Part shown: positions 17,718-27,988 of the stretch, piece after piece
How the letters are laid out: every line of letters begins with the position of its first letter
How positions within the stretch are numbered: the stretch's first letter is position 1
Source: Halochromatium glycolicum
GTDB taxonomy: Bacteria; Pseudomonadota; Gammaproteobacteria; Chromatiales; Chromatiaceae
Direction of reading: 5' to 3'
Length of the DNA: 64,000 nt
Assembly: GCF_016584085.1 (NCBI RefSeq)
Contig: NZ_NRSJ01000018.1
Location: 1 to 64,000 of the forward strand
The notes under the pieces: generated by a model
Told to the model about the DNA's origin: nothing
Databases searched by the model: none
Seen by the model: only the letters and a program-made list of their open reading frames with translations
Translations under genes and position numbers: made by a program

Positions 17718-18977
17718 TCAGGCTCCGGCCCTCCCGTTGGCGAGTCCTTGCCGGCCCCTTCCGGGCCAACGGTCATACCGGCTCGCCACTCTGGAGCATG
17801 GCCGACTCGCAGCCGGTATGTCATCCGGCACGTGATCGGGTTCGCCTTCTATCGGACAGCGGGGGGCTGCGAGGGACGGCGATGCGGCCTGGCAGAACCG
17901 CTGTAGCCGAGCACGATCGGGCCCGATCTCCTCGCCAGAGGGCAGGGGGGCGTTCGGGTCCTGGAGCCAGCTCAAGATATCCTGGCGCACAGCGGCACCC
18001 TGGAGATCGCGCGGCAGCATATGCCAGCCATCGGCATAGAGCCCGAGCCGCGTCCGGCCGTCGAGTGGAACGCGGGCGATGAAGCGGCAGAAGGCGCGTG
18101 GCGGGATGATGCTGTCTCGCTCGCCGTAGAGGATCAGCAGCGGTGGCTGCTCAGGGTTGTGGCGGATATCGGGCCAGGTGGCGGCCTGATCCATCAGGTT
18201 GGTGACGCCCCAAAGCGCGTCGACTCGGGTGGCCTTGATCACCAGCGGATCACGGCTCATCATCCTGAGCATCGACTTGTTATCCGATGGGGCGATCGGA
18301 ATCCCGTTGCCGGTGAGCTTCAGCGCTGGCAGGGTCCGGGCCGTGACATCCAGGGCGAGGCGTTGGTACCAGGGCATGGTTGCGCGCGACCACACAGCCG
18401 GCGCGATCAATACCAGCGCATCGATGTCCAGCGGGGACTGTGCGCTGGCGGCGAGGGCGACGGCGGCCCCCATGCTTTCGCCGATCACGGCGAGCCGGGC
18501 CTGGGGATATCGCGCGCGCAGTAAACGGATCAGCGTGCGGAGGTCGGCCTGCAGTCGTGCGCTGCCATGCCACCGGCCAGCCTGCCTTGTGTCACCAAAG
18601 CCGCGCTGATCGACCGCATAGGTGGTGATTCCGGCTGCGGCGAGGTCCTCCCCGAGCGGCGCAAAGGCGCGGCTGTAATCGTTGAATCCATGCAGACCAA
18701 GGGCCACCACGTCCGGGTCAGTCGCGCCGTGCCAGCGGCGGATCGGGAGGCGATAGCCGTCCGGCATGCGCGCGTGGATCGTCTTAAGTGAAGGTGGCAA
18801 TGGGCGACGGTGGTCGGCGTTTGGTAAGGGGGCGGACGCGCTGCAGCTCAAGAGCAGGATGCCACTGATCGCGGCGAGTGCAGGAGGGATTCGGATGGAT
18901 CGCCTCGCCAAGCGCGGGCCTCGGCAGGGGATGACTGGGGAGCCTCCGTGGTGAGAGCGGGCGAGCGGGCGGCGCAT
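17718..18977 (-). CDS. Alpha/beta hydrolase lipoprotein, monoacylglycerol-lipase-like
   Basis: A serine hydrolase with a lipobox-like LLLSC near residues 41-45, suggesting a lipid-anchored periplasmic or outer-membrane protein. The hydrolase core runs from about 70 to 340: GLHGFNDYSRAF (oxyanion region), the nucleophile motif GESMG, an acid in LYGERDSIIP and the histidine in DGWHML. This is the lysophospholipase/monoacylglycerol lipase style. The last 65 or so residues (after about 352) are Arg/Pro-rich and not part of the family, so the end may be a read-on. It starts 22 bp after srkA and may share its transcript. Confidence 0.78.
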   Translation of the reverse strand: MRRPLARSHHGGSPVIPCRGPRLARRSIRIPPALAAISGILLLSCSASAPLPNADHRRPLPPSLKTIHARMPDGYRLPIRRWHGATDPDVVALGLHGFNDYSRAFAPLGEDLAAAGITTYAVDQRGFGDTRQAGRWHGSARLQADLRTLIRLLRARYPQARLAVIGESMGAAVALAASAQSPLDIDALVLIAPAVWSRATMPWYQRLALDVTARTLPALKLTGNGIPIAPSDNKSMLRMMSRDPLVIKATRVDALWGVTNLMDQAATWPDIRHNPEQPPLLILYGERDSIIPPRAFCRFIARVPLDGRTRLGLYADGWHMLPRDLQGAAVRQDILSWLQDPNAPLPSGEEIGPDRARLQRFCQAASPSLAAPRCPIEGEPDHVPDDIPAASRPCSRVASRYDRWPGRGRQGLANGRAGA

Positions 18978-18998
18978 ACTGGACGCGGACTGAGGGGC

Positions 18999-20018
18999 TC
19001 AGAGCAGGCTCAGCGGGCCTTCCTGCATCGCCGCGATCTGCTCGCGCAGGATCAGGATCTGCTCCTCCCAGAAGCGCGGCGAGTCGAACCAGGGAAAGGC
19101 ATCCGGAAAGGCTGGATCGTCCCAGCGTCGCGCCAGCCAGGCGGCATAGTGGATCAACCGAAGTGTCCGTAGGGCCTCGATCAGATGCAGCTCGCGCGGA
19201 TCGAAATCGCAGAAATCCTGATAACCCTCCAGGATTGCGTCGAGCTGCAGCCGCATCTGCGTTCGGTCGCCGGAGAGGAGCATCCAGAGGTCTTGGATCG
19301 CTGGCCCCATCCGCGCATCGTCGAAGTCGACGAAGTGCGGCCCCTGCTCGGTCCAGAGCAGATTGCCGCGATGGCAATCGCCATGCAGCCGTCGCGATTG
19401 AATGGGACCGGCGCGCTCAAAGCAGGCTGCGACCTCGGTCAGTGCTTGCTCGAGCACACTGGTGTAGGGGGCTGTCAGCTCGGCCGGGATCCAGCCCTGT
19501 TCGATCAGGTATTGACTCGGCTCGACGCCGAAGTGGTGGCGCGTCAGCGTTGGTCGGTGTCGGAACGGCTGACTCGCACCGAGCGCATGGATGCGGGCGA
19601 TGAACCGGCCGATTCGGATCAGGGTCTCGGACTGCTCGAGCTCGGGGTCGCGTCCGCCGCAGCGAGGCGTGAGCGAGAACCGATAACCACGGTGCCGATG
19701 CAGGCTGTGACCGTCGATCACCAGCGGTGCGACCGCCGGGATCTCGCGCTCGCTGAGCGCCAGCATGAAGGCATGCTCCTCGGTGATCGCCTCGTCGGAC
19801 CAGCGTCCAGGCCGGTAGAACTTGGCGATCACCGGCGCGGTAGCATCCAGTCCGACCTGATAGACCCGATTCTCGTAGCTATTCAGCGCCAGCAGCCGTC
19901 CATCGACGATGAAGCCAAGCGACTCCACCGCGTCCAAGACGCAATCGGGTGTCAGGTCCGCATAGGGTCGCCGCGGACCGGCCGCTTCCCCGGCCATATC
20001 GCTGTCTGTTTCCTGCAT
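18999..20018 (-). CDS. srkA: Stress response serine/threonine kinase SrkA
   Basis: A 339-residue cytoplasmic kinase of the aminoglycoside-phosphotransferase fold, the YihE/SrkA family, which protects cells from stress-induced death. Visible motifs: NSYENRVYQVG (ATP loop), the lysine in IAKFYRPGRW, the catalytic HGDCHRGNLLW and the metal-binding VDFDD. The length fits E. coli SrkA (328). The ATG at 20018 avoids overlap with nhaP; the frame opens 31 codons upstream. It lies between the Na+/H+ antiporter and the lipoprotein hydrolase in one leftward run. Confidence 0.9.
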   Translation of the reverse strand: MQETDSDMAGEAAGPRRPYADLTPDCVLDAVESLGFIVDGRLLALNSYENRVYQVGLDATAPVIAKFYRPGRWSDEAITEEHAFMLALSEREIPAVAPLVIDGHSLHRHRGYRFSLTPRCGGRDPELEQSETLIRIGRFIARIHALGASQPFRHRPTLTRHHFGVEPSQYLIEQGWIPAELTAPYTSVLEQALTEVAACFERAGPIQSRRLHGDCHRGNLLWTEQGPHFVDFDDARMGPAIQDLWMLLSGDRTQMRLQLDAILEGYQDFCDFDPRELHLIEALRTLRLIHYAAWLARRWDDPAFPDAFPWFDSPRFWEEQILILREQIAAMQEGPLSLL

Positions 20019-20043
20019 TGCTGCCCCTGTCCCGTGCGGCGAG

Positions 20044-21342
20044 TCAGTGCGCCTCGGCTTGGTGAGGCCGAGCGCCGGGAAGCTCGGTGCGGTCCATCTC
20101 GATCTCGGCACGCTCTCCGAAGCGCCTCACCACCGGACCGAGGGTGAGGCCCTGAACCAGGATCGAGAAGACCACGACGACATAGGTGACGGTGACCAGG
20201 ATGTCTCGGACCTCGGAATCGGGAAGCGACAACGCCAACGCGACCGAGATACCGCCGCGCAGCGCACCCCAGGTGAGGATGGTCACCACGCCCGGGGAGA
20301 AGCTGCGAAAGCGCCGCATCAAGGCCACTGGCGCACCGGCGCTGATCGCACGGGCACCCAGTACCAGTGGGATCGCGAAGAGACCGGCGGCGAGCGTGGC
20401 CGGGGTCACGCTGATCACGAGCACCTCGAGACCGATCAGCACGAACAGGACCGCGTTGAGGATCTCGTCGACCAACTCCCAGAAGTTGTCAAGATGGCCC
20501 TGGGTCTTCGTTGACATTGCGCCGTTGCGGCCCTGGTTGCCGAGCAATAGCCCGGCGACCACCACGGTGATCGGTGCCGAGACATGCAGATGCTCGGCGA
20601 GCGCATAGGCGCCGGCGGCGACCGCAAGCGTAATGAGCACCTCGACCTGGTAGTCATCGGCTCGGCGCAGCATCATATAGGCGATACCGCCGCTGACGAG
20701 CCCAAGCAGCAGGCCGCCGAGCGCCTCTTCGACGAACATCTCGAAGGCGTTCCCGAGGGTGACAGGCTCGCCGCCGACCGCGATCTCGAACAGCACCATG
20801 AAGACGACCACGGCGACCCCGTCGTTGAATAGCGACTCGCCGGTGATCTTGATCTCGAGGCTCGGCGGCGCCCCGGCGCTCTTCAGGATGCCGAGGACCG
20901 CGATCGGATCGGTCGGCGAGATCAGCGCGCCGAACAGCAGGCAGTAGATCAGCGGGATATCGAGACCGAGCAGCGCGAACAGCAACCAGGCGACACCGCC
21001 GACGAGAAAGGTCGAGACGATCACGCTGAAGCTGGCGAGGATCGCGATGACCCACTTCTGACTCGCGAGGTCGTGCAGATTGACATGCAGCGCGCCCGCA
21101 AACAGCAGGAAGCTCAGCATCCCGTGCAGCAGCGTCGCATCGAAGTCGATGCTGTTGACCATCAGCCGGATATCCTGCTCGAGCGCATCGGTCCCTGGCA
21201 GCGGCAGCAGCAGCGCCAATGACATCAGCAATGCGATCAGCATCAGGCCGATCGCGGTGGGCATCTTCAGGAAGCGGTGGTTGAACCAAGCGAAGACGGC
21301 CGACAGTGTGATGAGAACCGCGATGATGTTGAACAGTTGCAT
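20044..21342 (-). CDS. CPA1-family Na+/H+ antiporter
   Basis: A 432-residue inner-membrane antiporter with about 12 helices, exchanging sodium (or potassium) for protons in pH and salt balance. The core shows GALISPTDPIAVLGILK, the ND-type motif GESLFNDGVAVVVF, and LTWGALRGGISVALALSLP, all typical of NhaP/NHE proteins. The true start is the ATG at 21342 before the first helix (MQLFNIIAVLITL); the frame opens 79 codons upstream with no membrane-protein character. First gene of a leftward run with srkA. Confidence 0.88.
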   Translation of the reverse strand: MQLFNIIAVLITLSAVFAWFNHRFLKMPTAIGLMLIALLMSLALLLPLPGTDALEQDIRLMVNSIDFDATLLHGMLSFLLFAGALHVNLHDLASQKWVIAILASFSVIVSTFLVGGVAWLLFALLGLDIPLIYCLLFGALISPTDPIAVLGILKSAGAPPSLEIKITGESLFNDGVAVVVFMVLFEIAVGGEPVTLGNAFEMFVEEALGGLLLGLVSGGIAYMMLRRADDYQVEVLITLAVAAGAYALAEHLHVSAPITVVVAGLLLGNQGRNGAMSTKTQGHLDNFWELVDEILNAVLFVLIGLEVLVISVTPATLAAGLFAIPLVLGARAISAGAPVALMRRFRSFSPGVVTILTWGALRGGISVALALSLPDSEVRDILVTVTYVVVVFSILVQGLTLGPVVRRFGERAEIEMDRTELPGARPHQAEAH

Positions 21343-21523
21343 AGCGACCGCCTGTGCGCAGCGAACGTCTGCCGAGAGGTGGCTGAGGCTGGGCGCATTA
21401 TGCCGCGTTGTTGGAGCGCGAACGAGCCTGTTTCGCCAACGCGGGCGCACCCGGTCCTGAAAACGCAGGGAGATCGGTCTATGCTGCCGCTCGAATCCAT
21501 CACTGACCGAGGAGCATGATCCG

Positions 21524-21946
21524 ATGACCGATGTGACGATAATCGAGGTCGACGAGGCGCTGCATGCCCAGACCGACATGAAGACCGGGACCCGAATGGT
21601 GCGGGTCGAAGCGCCGAGTGATCGGCCGGTGACGGTTCATGCGCGGGTCAATGCGAAGCTCTTGCAACAGGTGCGGGTCTTCGACGACCGCGGCCACATG
21701 CATTTCGAGTGGCAGGGGCGCGGGCTTGGGCGCACCATCGGCGTCGGCTCGCGTACGTTCGAGCATCCGCCCTTGTTGCTCGGCTGTCTGTCCTATCAAG
21801 ACGAGACCTGGATCGTGAACGACCTCAACGTTCGATCCGAGCTGGTCGACGGCGAATGCCGGATCAGCATCCGCTGCGAGGACGGGGGTGATTTTCCGGG
21901 AGATTGGGACGATCTGGTGGTGACACTGAGTTGGGCTGCGGATTGA
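21524..21946 (+). CDS. Unrecognised 140-residue protein
   Basis: I do not recognise this gene. It has a good ribosome site (GAGGAG eight bases before the ATG), normal composition and no signal peptide or membrane helix. The pattern is beta-rich with alternating charges (VTIIEVDEAL, RMVRVEAPSDRPVTVHARVN, LVVTLSWAAD), suggesting a compact beta-sandwich. It stands alone and is divergent from the antiporter gene across 181 bp. Confidence 0.6.
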   Translation: MTDVTIIEVDEALHAQTDMKTGTRMVRVEAPSDRPVTVHARVNAKLLQQVRVFDDRGHMHFEWQGRGLGRTIGVGSRTFEHPPLLLGCLSYQDETWIVNDLNVRSELVDGECRISIRCEDGGDFPGDWDDLVVTLSWAAD

Positions 21947-22001
21947 GCATCAGGACGCCAACCGGCCAGCATGCACGAGGGCACAAGCGCGCTCTTGGCG
22001 T

Positions 22002-22092
22002 TATCGTCACTCGCCCTGGTTTCTGGACGAGCTGAGCCCATCGGTTGCTGACTGTTCCGGCGCTTTCTGTCCGGCGATCAGGCGGAATGGCT
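22002..22092 (+). repeat. Dispersed repeat family 2, copy R1
   Basis: A 91-bp stretch from TATCGTCACTCGCC to GGCGGAATGGCT closely matches 60281-60371 (roughly 85-90% by eye), with a shorter match at 45975-46023 on the other strand. All three end with the block GATCAGGCGGAATGGC. It lies between two genes and holds no credible gene of its own. Confidence 0.75.
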
Positions 22093-22207
22093 GTAACGAG
22101 GGGCCCGAGCGTTCCATGCTCGAGGCTGGCACGCCGCCGTGATCTATAGCCTGCTGATCCGCGTTGCGGACAGCTCGGTGAAGCGACGGAGACTGGAAGA
22201 CGCCCGG

Positions 22208-23176
<969 letters not shown>

Positions 23177-23712
23177 TCGATCGCTCCGGGTTGGCGGTTA
23201 CCGTGAATCACGCGGAATACATCGTCCGGGGTGGCGCCGTGCCATGAACGTTAGCGCGGATAGCTGCGACGGCCCGCAGCCGGTATCATGCATGCCGCGG
23301 TGGCGCTGCGATCAAACGATGAGGCATCGAGAACGGCTCGTTAACCTGCTCGAATCGCGACGCGCCGCAGTCACGACTGCCCCCGAGCGCCGCCCAGGCG
23401 AGCTGTGCCCGAGGCCCGTTGCCGGGACGCGACCGAGCGCGGTCATCCAGCTCGCCGGCCCGCTCCAACGCGGACCCGACTAGAAATTCGCCCTCGAAAC
23501 CGCCAACTCTGCCGGCGGTAACGGGGCATCGCTCTGCACAGACCTTGGCGCGTCTCACCACAGACCTGCATCGAACAGCCGCGATCATTGCCTCATTGGC
23601 GAGACGTCCTACTTCAGCGACCGTCTGCGCGCGCGTCAAGCCACCGTATGCGCTGTGCGGTGCCGCACCCGCGAGCGCCAAACCTCATCCGACCGGAGAC
23701 CAGGAGAGCCTG
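23177..23712. other. 536-bp gap upstream of egtB with no recognised gene
   Basis: The gap lies between the divergent dehydrogenase and egtB starts. A 131-residue minus-strand frame (23286-23681) and the upstream extension of the egtB frame are both open but have no ribosome site and composition unlike real genes, so I leave them out. The egtB promoter should lie at the right end. Confidence 0.3.
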
Positions 23713-25005
23713 ATGCCACCACAGGACGAAACGACCCGTTCATCCTACCAGCATTTTGTGAATCTCACCGCGGCCTACAGCCGTGTCAGGGCCTTTACCG
23801 AGCAGCTCTGCGAGCCGCTCGAGATCGAAGATTACGTGCTGCAGACGGCCGTCGAGGCGAGTCCGCCGAAATGGCATCTCGCGCATGTCTCTTGGTTCTT
23901 CGAGACCTTCTTGCTAAGGCCCTTCCTGCCAGGCTACCAGGCGTTCAATCCCGCCTATGCCCATCTGTTCAACTCCTACTACGAGCAGACCGAGGCCGGC
24001 TTCTGGCCGCGCCCGGAGCGCGGCTTGCTGTCGCGGCCGACCGTCGCCGAGGTCTACGATTATCGGCGTCATGTCGATGAGGCGATGATGCGATTGTTGA
24101 ACGCGTGTCCGCCGGAGCATGAGGCGACCGTGCGGGCGCGCATCGAGATCGGCCTCAATCATGAGCAACAGCATCAAGAGCTCTTGATCACCGATATCAA
24201 GTACAACCTCGCCTACAATCCGTTGCGTCCCGCCTACCGCGCCGATCTCCCGGCGACCCCGCAGCGCGAGCCAGCGCCGCTGACCTTCAGCCGGTTCGAG
24301 GGCGGACTGCACTGGTTCGGGGCCGAAGGCGACGGCTTCGCCTACGACAACGAGTCGCCGCGCCATCAACGCTTCCTGGAGCCGTTCCAGCTTGCCGATC
24401 GCCTGGTCACCAATGCTGAGTATCAGGCCTTCGTCGATGCCGGCGGTTATCGCGATCCGGCGCTCTGGCTCTCCGACGGCTGGGCCCAGATCCAATCCCA
24501 GGGCTGGCAGGCGCCGCTCTACTGGGAGCAGCTCGATGGACAGTGGCACGAGACCACGCTCGCCGGGCGCCGGCCGTTGAATCCGGCGGAGCCGGTCTGT
24601 CACGTCAGCTATTTCGAGGCCGACGCCTATGCGCGCTGGGCCGGGCGCCGACTGCCGAGCGAGTTCGAGTGGGAACACGCGGCGGCGGGCCGGCCGGTCA
24701 GCGGCCAGTTCGCCGATGCCGGGCGCTTCCATCCGCAGCCGGCTGCGGGCGGCGAGCCATTGGAGCAGCTGTTCGGCGATTGCTGGGAGTGGACGGCCTC
24801 GGCCTACCTCCCGTATCCGCGTTATCGGGCCGTCGATGGCGCGCTGGGCGAGTACAACGGCAAGTTCATGAGCGGCCAGATGGTCCTGCGCGGCGGTTCC
24901 TGCGCGACCTCGGCCAGCCATGCCCGCGCCACCTACCGCAACTTCTTCTATCCCCACGAACGCTGGCAGTTCAAAGGCATCCGGCTGGCAGAGGACATCG
25001 CATGA
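23713..25005 (+). CDS. egtB: Ergothioneine biosynthesis sulfoxide synthase EgtB
   Basis: A non-heme iron enzyme that joins trimethylhistidine (hercynine) to cysteine or gamma-glutamylcysteine with oxygen. The DinB-like part holds the three iron ligands: H55 in KWHLAH, and H150 and H154 in NHEQQHQE. Residues from about 190 are the FGE/sulfatase-modifying domain, ending YRNFFYPHERWQFKGIRLA. Length 430 fits. The frame opens far upstream, but AGGAGAG immediately before the ATG at 23713 decides the start. The stop overlaps the egtD start (ATGA), so the two are coupled. Confidence 0.93.
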   Translation: MPPQDETTRSSYQHFVNLTAAYSRVRAFTEQLCEPLEIEDYVLQTAVEASPPKWHLAHVSWFFETFLLRPFLPGYQAFNPAYAHLFNSYYEQTEAGFWPRPERGLLSRPTVAEVYDYRRHVDEAMMRLLNACPPEHEATVRARIEIGLNHEQQHQELLITDIKYNLAYNPLRPAYRADLPATPQREPAPLTFSRFEGGLHWFGAEGDGFAYDNESPRHQRFLEPFQLADRLVTNAEYQAFVDAGGYRDPALWLSDGWAQIQSQGWQAPLYWEQLDGQWHETTLAGRRPLNPAEPVCHVSYFEADAYARWAGRRLPSEFEWEHAAAGRPVSGQFADAGRFHPQPAAGGEPLEQLFGDCWEWTASAYLPYPRYRAVDGALGEYNGKFMSGQMVLRGGSCATSASHARATYRNFFYPHERWQFKGIRLAEDIA

Positions 25006-25988
25006 GCCCATTGAGCGATCCGAGCGCGGTGGTCAATCCGATCGCGTTCCATGACTATCATCCGGCCCCGGCCGATCTGCGCGCCGAGGTCCTGGAAGGG
25101 TTGGCAAAGCCGCGCAAGCGGCTCTCGCCGAAGCTGTTCTACGATGCCGAGGGCTCGAAGCTATTCGACGCCATCTGCGAGCTGCCCGAGTATTACCCGA
25201 CCCGCACCGAGATCGCGATCCTGCGCGAGTCCGGCGCCGAGATGGCCAAGCGGCTCGGGCGCGAGGCGCTGCTGGTCGAGCTCGGCAGCGGCAGCAGTCT
25301 GAAGATCCGGGTGCTGCTCGAGGCGCTGCGCCCGGCGGTCTATATGCCGGTCGACATCTCGAGTGCGCATCTGCGCGAGTCCGCGCAGGCGCTGGCAGCG
25401 ACCTTCCCCGGGCTGCAGGTCCACGCCGTCTGCGCGGATTATTCGGCGCCGTTCGCGCTGCCGGTCGAGGATCATGAGCATCCGCGCGCGGCCTTCTTTC
25501 CGGGCTCGTCGATCGGCAATTTCGAGCCGGTCGATGCCGAGCAGCTGTTGCGGCGGGTCGCGGCCATCCTCGGCCCGGACGGGCGGCTGTTGATCGGGGT
25601 CGACCTGATCAAGGAACGTGAGCGCCTCGAGCGCGCCTACAACGATGCCGCCGGCGTGACCGCGGCCTTCAACATGAACCTGCTCCACCGCATCAATCGC
25701 GAGCTCGATGGGGGCTTCGACACGACCCGCTTCCGCCATGAGGCCTTCTTCAACGCCGAGCAGAGCCGGATCGAGATGCACCTGCTCAGCACCTGCGAGC
25801 AGCAGGTCGAGGTCGCCGGCGCGCGCTTCGCGTTCGAGGAAGGCGAGACCATCCATACCGAATGCTCGCACAAGTACAGCATCGACGGATTCCATGCGTT
25901 GGCAAGGCGGGCTGGGTTCGAGCCCGAGCAGGTCTGGACCGATCCCGAGCAGCTGTTCAGCGTGCATTGCCTGGTCTCTCGGAGCTGA
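25002..25988 (+). CDS. egtD: L-histidine N-alpha-methyltransferase EgtD
   Basis: Adds three methyl groups from SAM to histidine, making hercynine for EgtB. The family start KRLSPKLFYDAEGSKLFD and YYPTRTE is complete, the SAM loop is ELGSGSSLK, and FFPGSSIGNF follows. Length 328 is normal. The ATG overlaps the last bases of egtB. With egtB it makes a compact two-gene ergothioneine pathway; no egtA, egtC or egtE is nearby, so those steps are absent or encoded elsewhere. Confidence 0.93.
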   Translation: MSPLSDPSAVVNPIAFHDYHPAPADLRAEVLEGLAKPRKRLSPKLFYDAEGSKLFDAICELPEYYPTRTEIAILRESGAEMAKRLGREALLVELGSGSSLKIRVLLEALRPAVYMPVDISSAHLRESAQALAATFPGLQVHAVCADYSAPFALPVEDHEHPRAAFFPGSSIGNFEPVDAEQLLRRVAAILGPDGRLLIGVDLIKERERLERAYNDAAGVTAAFNMNLLHRINRELDGGFDTTRFRHEAFFNAEQSRIEMHLLSTCEQQVEVAGARFAFEEGETIHTECSHKYSIDGFHALARRAGFEPEQVWTDPEQLFSVHCLVSRS

Positions 25989-26130
25989 GGCCTGAAAACC
26001 GGTCACAGGCGGCCGAGTCGGCGCATCGCCGCGACCCTCGGCTCGCAGCCTGCCTCGACCGGCGATGCCCATTGGCGCCCATCCATTCGCACCCACCACT
26101 CTGCACCAAGCAACCGGCGAAGGTCAGCCA

Positions 26131-27621
26131 TTGAAGTACCAGGATCTGCGCGATTTCATCGACCAGCTCGAGCGGCGCGGCGAGCTGAAGCGCGTCCGCG
26201 TCGAGGTCGACTCCTATCTGGAGGTGACCGAGATCTGCGACCGCACCTTGCGTGCCGGCGGCCCGGCCATCCTGTTCGAGCGGCCCAAGGGCTCGGCGAT
26301 CCCGCTGCTCGGTAACCTGTTCGGCACGCCGCAGCGGGTCGCGCTCGGGATGGGGGAGGAATCGGTTGATGCCCTGCGCGAGGTCGGCCGATTGCTCGCG
26401 TTCCTGAAGGAGCCGGACCCACCGAAGGGGATGAAGGAGGCCTGGCAAAGCCTGCCGATCTTCAAGAAGGTGCTGGACATGGCGCCCAAGGTCCGACGCC
26501 AGCCGCCGTGCCAGGAACAGGTCTTCGAGGGCGAGGCGGTCAATCTGGCGCGCCTGCCGATCCAGCACTGCTGGCCCGAGGATGCCGGCCCGCTGATCAC
26601 CTGGGGGCTGGTGATCACGCGCGGTCCGGAGAAGACGCGCCAGAACCTGGGCATCTATCGGATGCAGGTGATCGGCCGCAACCGGGTCATCATGCGCTGG
26701 CTGGCCCATCGCGGCGGCGCGCTGGACTTCCGCGACTGGCAGCGGGCGCATCCCGGCAAGCCGTTCCCGGTCGCGGTCGCGCTCGGCGCCGACCCGGCGA
26801 CCATCCTCGGCGCCGTGACCCCGGTGCCGGATACGCTCTCGGAATACGCCTTCGCCGGCCTGCTGCGCGGCAGCCGCACCGAGCTCGCGGCCTGCCAGGG
26901 GTCGGACCTGCAGGTCCCGGCCAGCGCCGAGATCGTGCTCGAGGGGCATCTCCACCCCGATGATATGGCCCCCGAGGGCCCGTTCGGCGACCACACCGGC
27001 TACTACAACGAGGTCGACCGTTTCCCGGTCTTCACCATTGACCGGATCACCCAACGCCCCGAGCCGATCTATCACAGCACCTACACCGGCCGGCCGCCCG
27101 ATGAGCCGGCCATCCTCGGTGTGGCGCTCAACGAGGTCTTCGTGCCGATCCTGCAGAAGCAGTTCCCGGAGATCGCCGACTTCTATCTGCCGCCCGAGGG
27201 CTGCTCCTATCGGCTCGCGGTGGTGGCGATGAAGAAGCAGTATCCCGGGCACGCCAAGCGGGTGATGCTCGGGGTCTGGTCGTTCCTGCGCCAGTTCATG
27301 TACACCAAGTTCGTGATCGTCGTCGATGACGATGTCTCAGCGCGCGATTGGAAGGACGTGATCTGGGCGATGACCACGCGCATGGACCCGGCGCGCGATA
27401 CGGTGATGGTCGAGAACACCCCGATCGACTATCTCGATTTCGCCTCGCCCGTCTCCGGGCTGGGCTCGAAGATCGGCTTCGATGCGACCAGCAAATGGCA
27501 GGGCGAGACCGAGCGCGAGTGGGGACGCCCGATCCGGATGGACGAGGCGGTCAAGGCAAAGGTCGATCGGCTCTGGCCGCAGCTTGGCCTCGATGCCGAC
27601 GCCCGCGACATCAAGCGCTAG
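26131..27621 (+). CDS. ubiD: UbiD-family 3-octaprenyl-4-hydroxybenzoate decarboxylase
   Basis: Decarboxylates the prenylated 4-hydroxybenzoate ring in ubiquinone synthesis, using prenylated FMN supplied by UbiX. The sequence follows E. coli UbiD closely: KYQDLRDFI start, [26 protein letters not shown], and [14 protein letters not shown] chose the TTG at 26131, since it gives 496 residues (E. coli 497) and the usual MKYxDLRDF start after AAGGT; an ATG 22 codons upstream would add a non-conserved tail. The stop codon lies in the loop of a small hairpin that is duplicated in tandem. Confidence 0.92.
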   Translation: MKYQDLRDFIDQLERRGELKRVRVEVDSYLEVTEICDRTLRAGGPAILFERPKGSAIPLLGNLFGTPQRVALGMGEESVDALREVGRLLAFLKEPDPPKGMKEAWQSLPIFKKVLDMAPKVRRQPPCQEQVFEGEAVNLARLPIQHCWPEDAGPLITWGLVITRGPEKTRQNLGIYRMQVIGRNRVIMRWLAHRGGALDFRDWQRAHPGKPFPVAVALGADPATILGAVTPVPDTLSEYAFAGLLRGSRTELAACQGSDLQVPASAEIVLEGHLHPDDMAPEGPFGDHTGYYNEVDRFPVFTIDRITQRPEPIYHSTYTGRPPDEPAILGVALNEVFVPILQKQFPEIADFYLPPEGCSYRLAVVAMKKQYPGHAKRVMLGVWSFLRQFMYTKFVIVVDDDVSARDWKDVIWAMTTRMDPARDTVMVENTPIDYLDFASPVSGLGSKIGFDATSKWQGETEREWGRPIRMDEAVKAKVDRLWPQLGLDADARDIKR

Positions 27622-27657
27622 TGCGCTTTGGCCACAAGCGCTAGTGCGCTTCGGCCA
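27612..27657 (+). repeat. Tandem 23-bp duplication with hairpins at the ubiD stop
   Basis: Two 23-bp units (27612-27634 and 27635-27657) differ at one base. Each contains AAGCGC TAGT GCGCTT, a 6-bp stem with a 4-base loop. The TAG of the first loop is the ubiD stop codon. It may serve as a paired hairpin terminator, though no T-run follows. Confidence 0.75.
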
Positions 27658-27721
27658 ACGGCCGCGTCGGCGCCGCGACGACCGGCCAATCCTCCGGACG
27701 TCGCGCGGCCATCAGCATTGC

Positions 27722-27988
27722 CTAGAAGCGTCGCTGCGGACGTTCGCTTCGAGGCCTCGCCTCATTGACCGTCAGCTTGCGGCCATCCTGCATGCTATCG
27801 TTCAGGGCTTGGATCGCGTCCTCGGCCTCGGATTGATTCGGCATGTCGACGAAGCCGAATCCCTTTGATTGACCGGAGAACTTGTCCTTGATCACGTCAG
27901 CGCTCGCGACATTGCCGAATTCGCTGAACATGTCGCGCAGGGCGTCGTCATTGACCGAATATTTCAAATTGCCTACGTAGATCCTCAT
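27722..27988 (-). CDS. RRM-type RNA-binding protein
   Basis: An 88-residue single RNA recognition motif. RNP2 (IYVGNL) is at residues 3-8 and RNP1 (KGFGFVDM) near 42-49; the basic tail ends RPRSERPQRRF. Bacterial proteins of this type bind RNA and are often cold-induced. The family length (80-100) fits. It stands alone, convergent with ubiD. Confidence 0.92.
   Translation of the reverse strand: MRIYVGNLKYSVNDDALRDMFSEFGNVASADVIKDKFSGQSKGFGFVDMPNQSEAEDAIQALNDSMQDGRKLTVNEARPRSERPQRRF

Noticed and set aside
23286-23681. A 131-codon minus-strand frame upstream of egtB
   Set aside because: No ribosome site, no recognised domain, and Arg/Ala-rich composition typical of chance frames here; kept only as part of the gap.
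25957-27252. A 431-codon open frame antisense to ubiD
   Set aside because: The ubiD gene on the plus strand is unmistakable; the antisense frame is a shadow.
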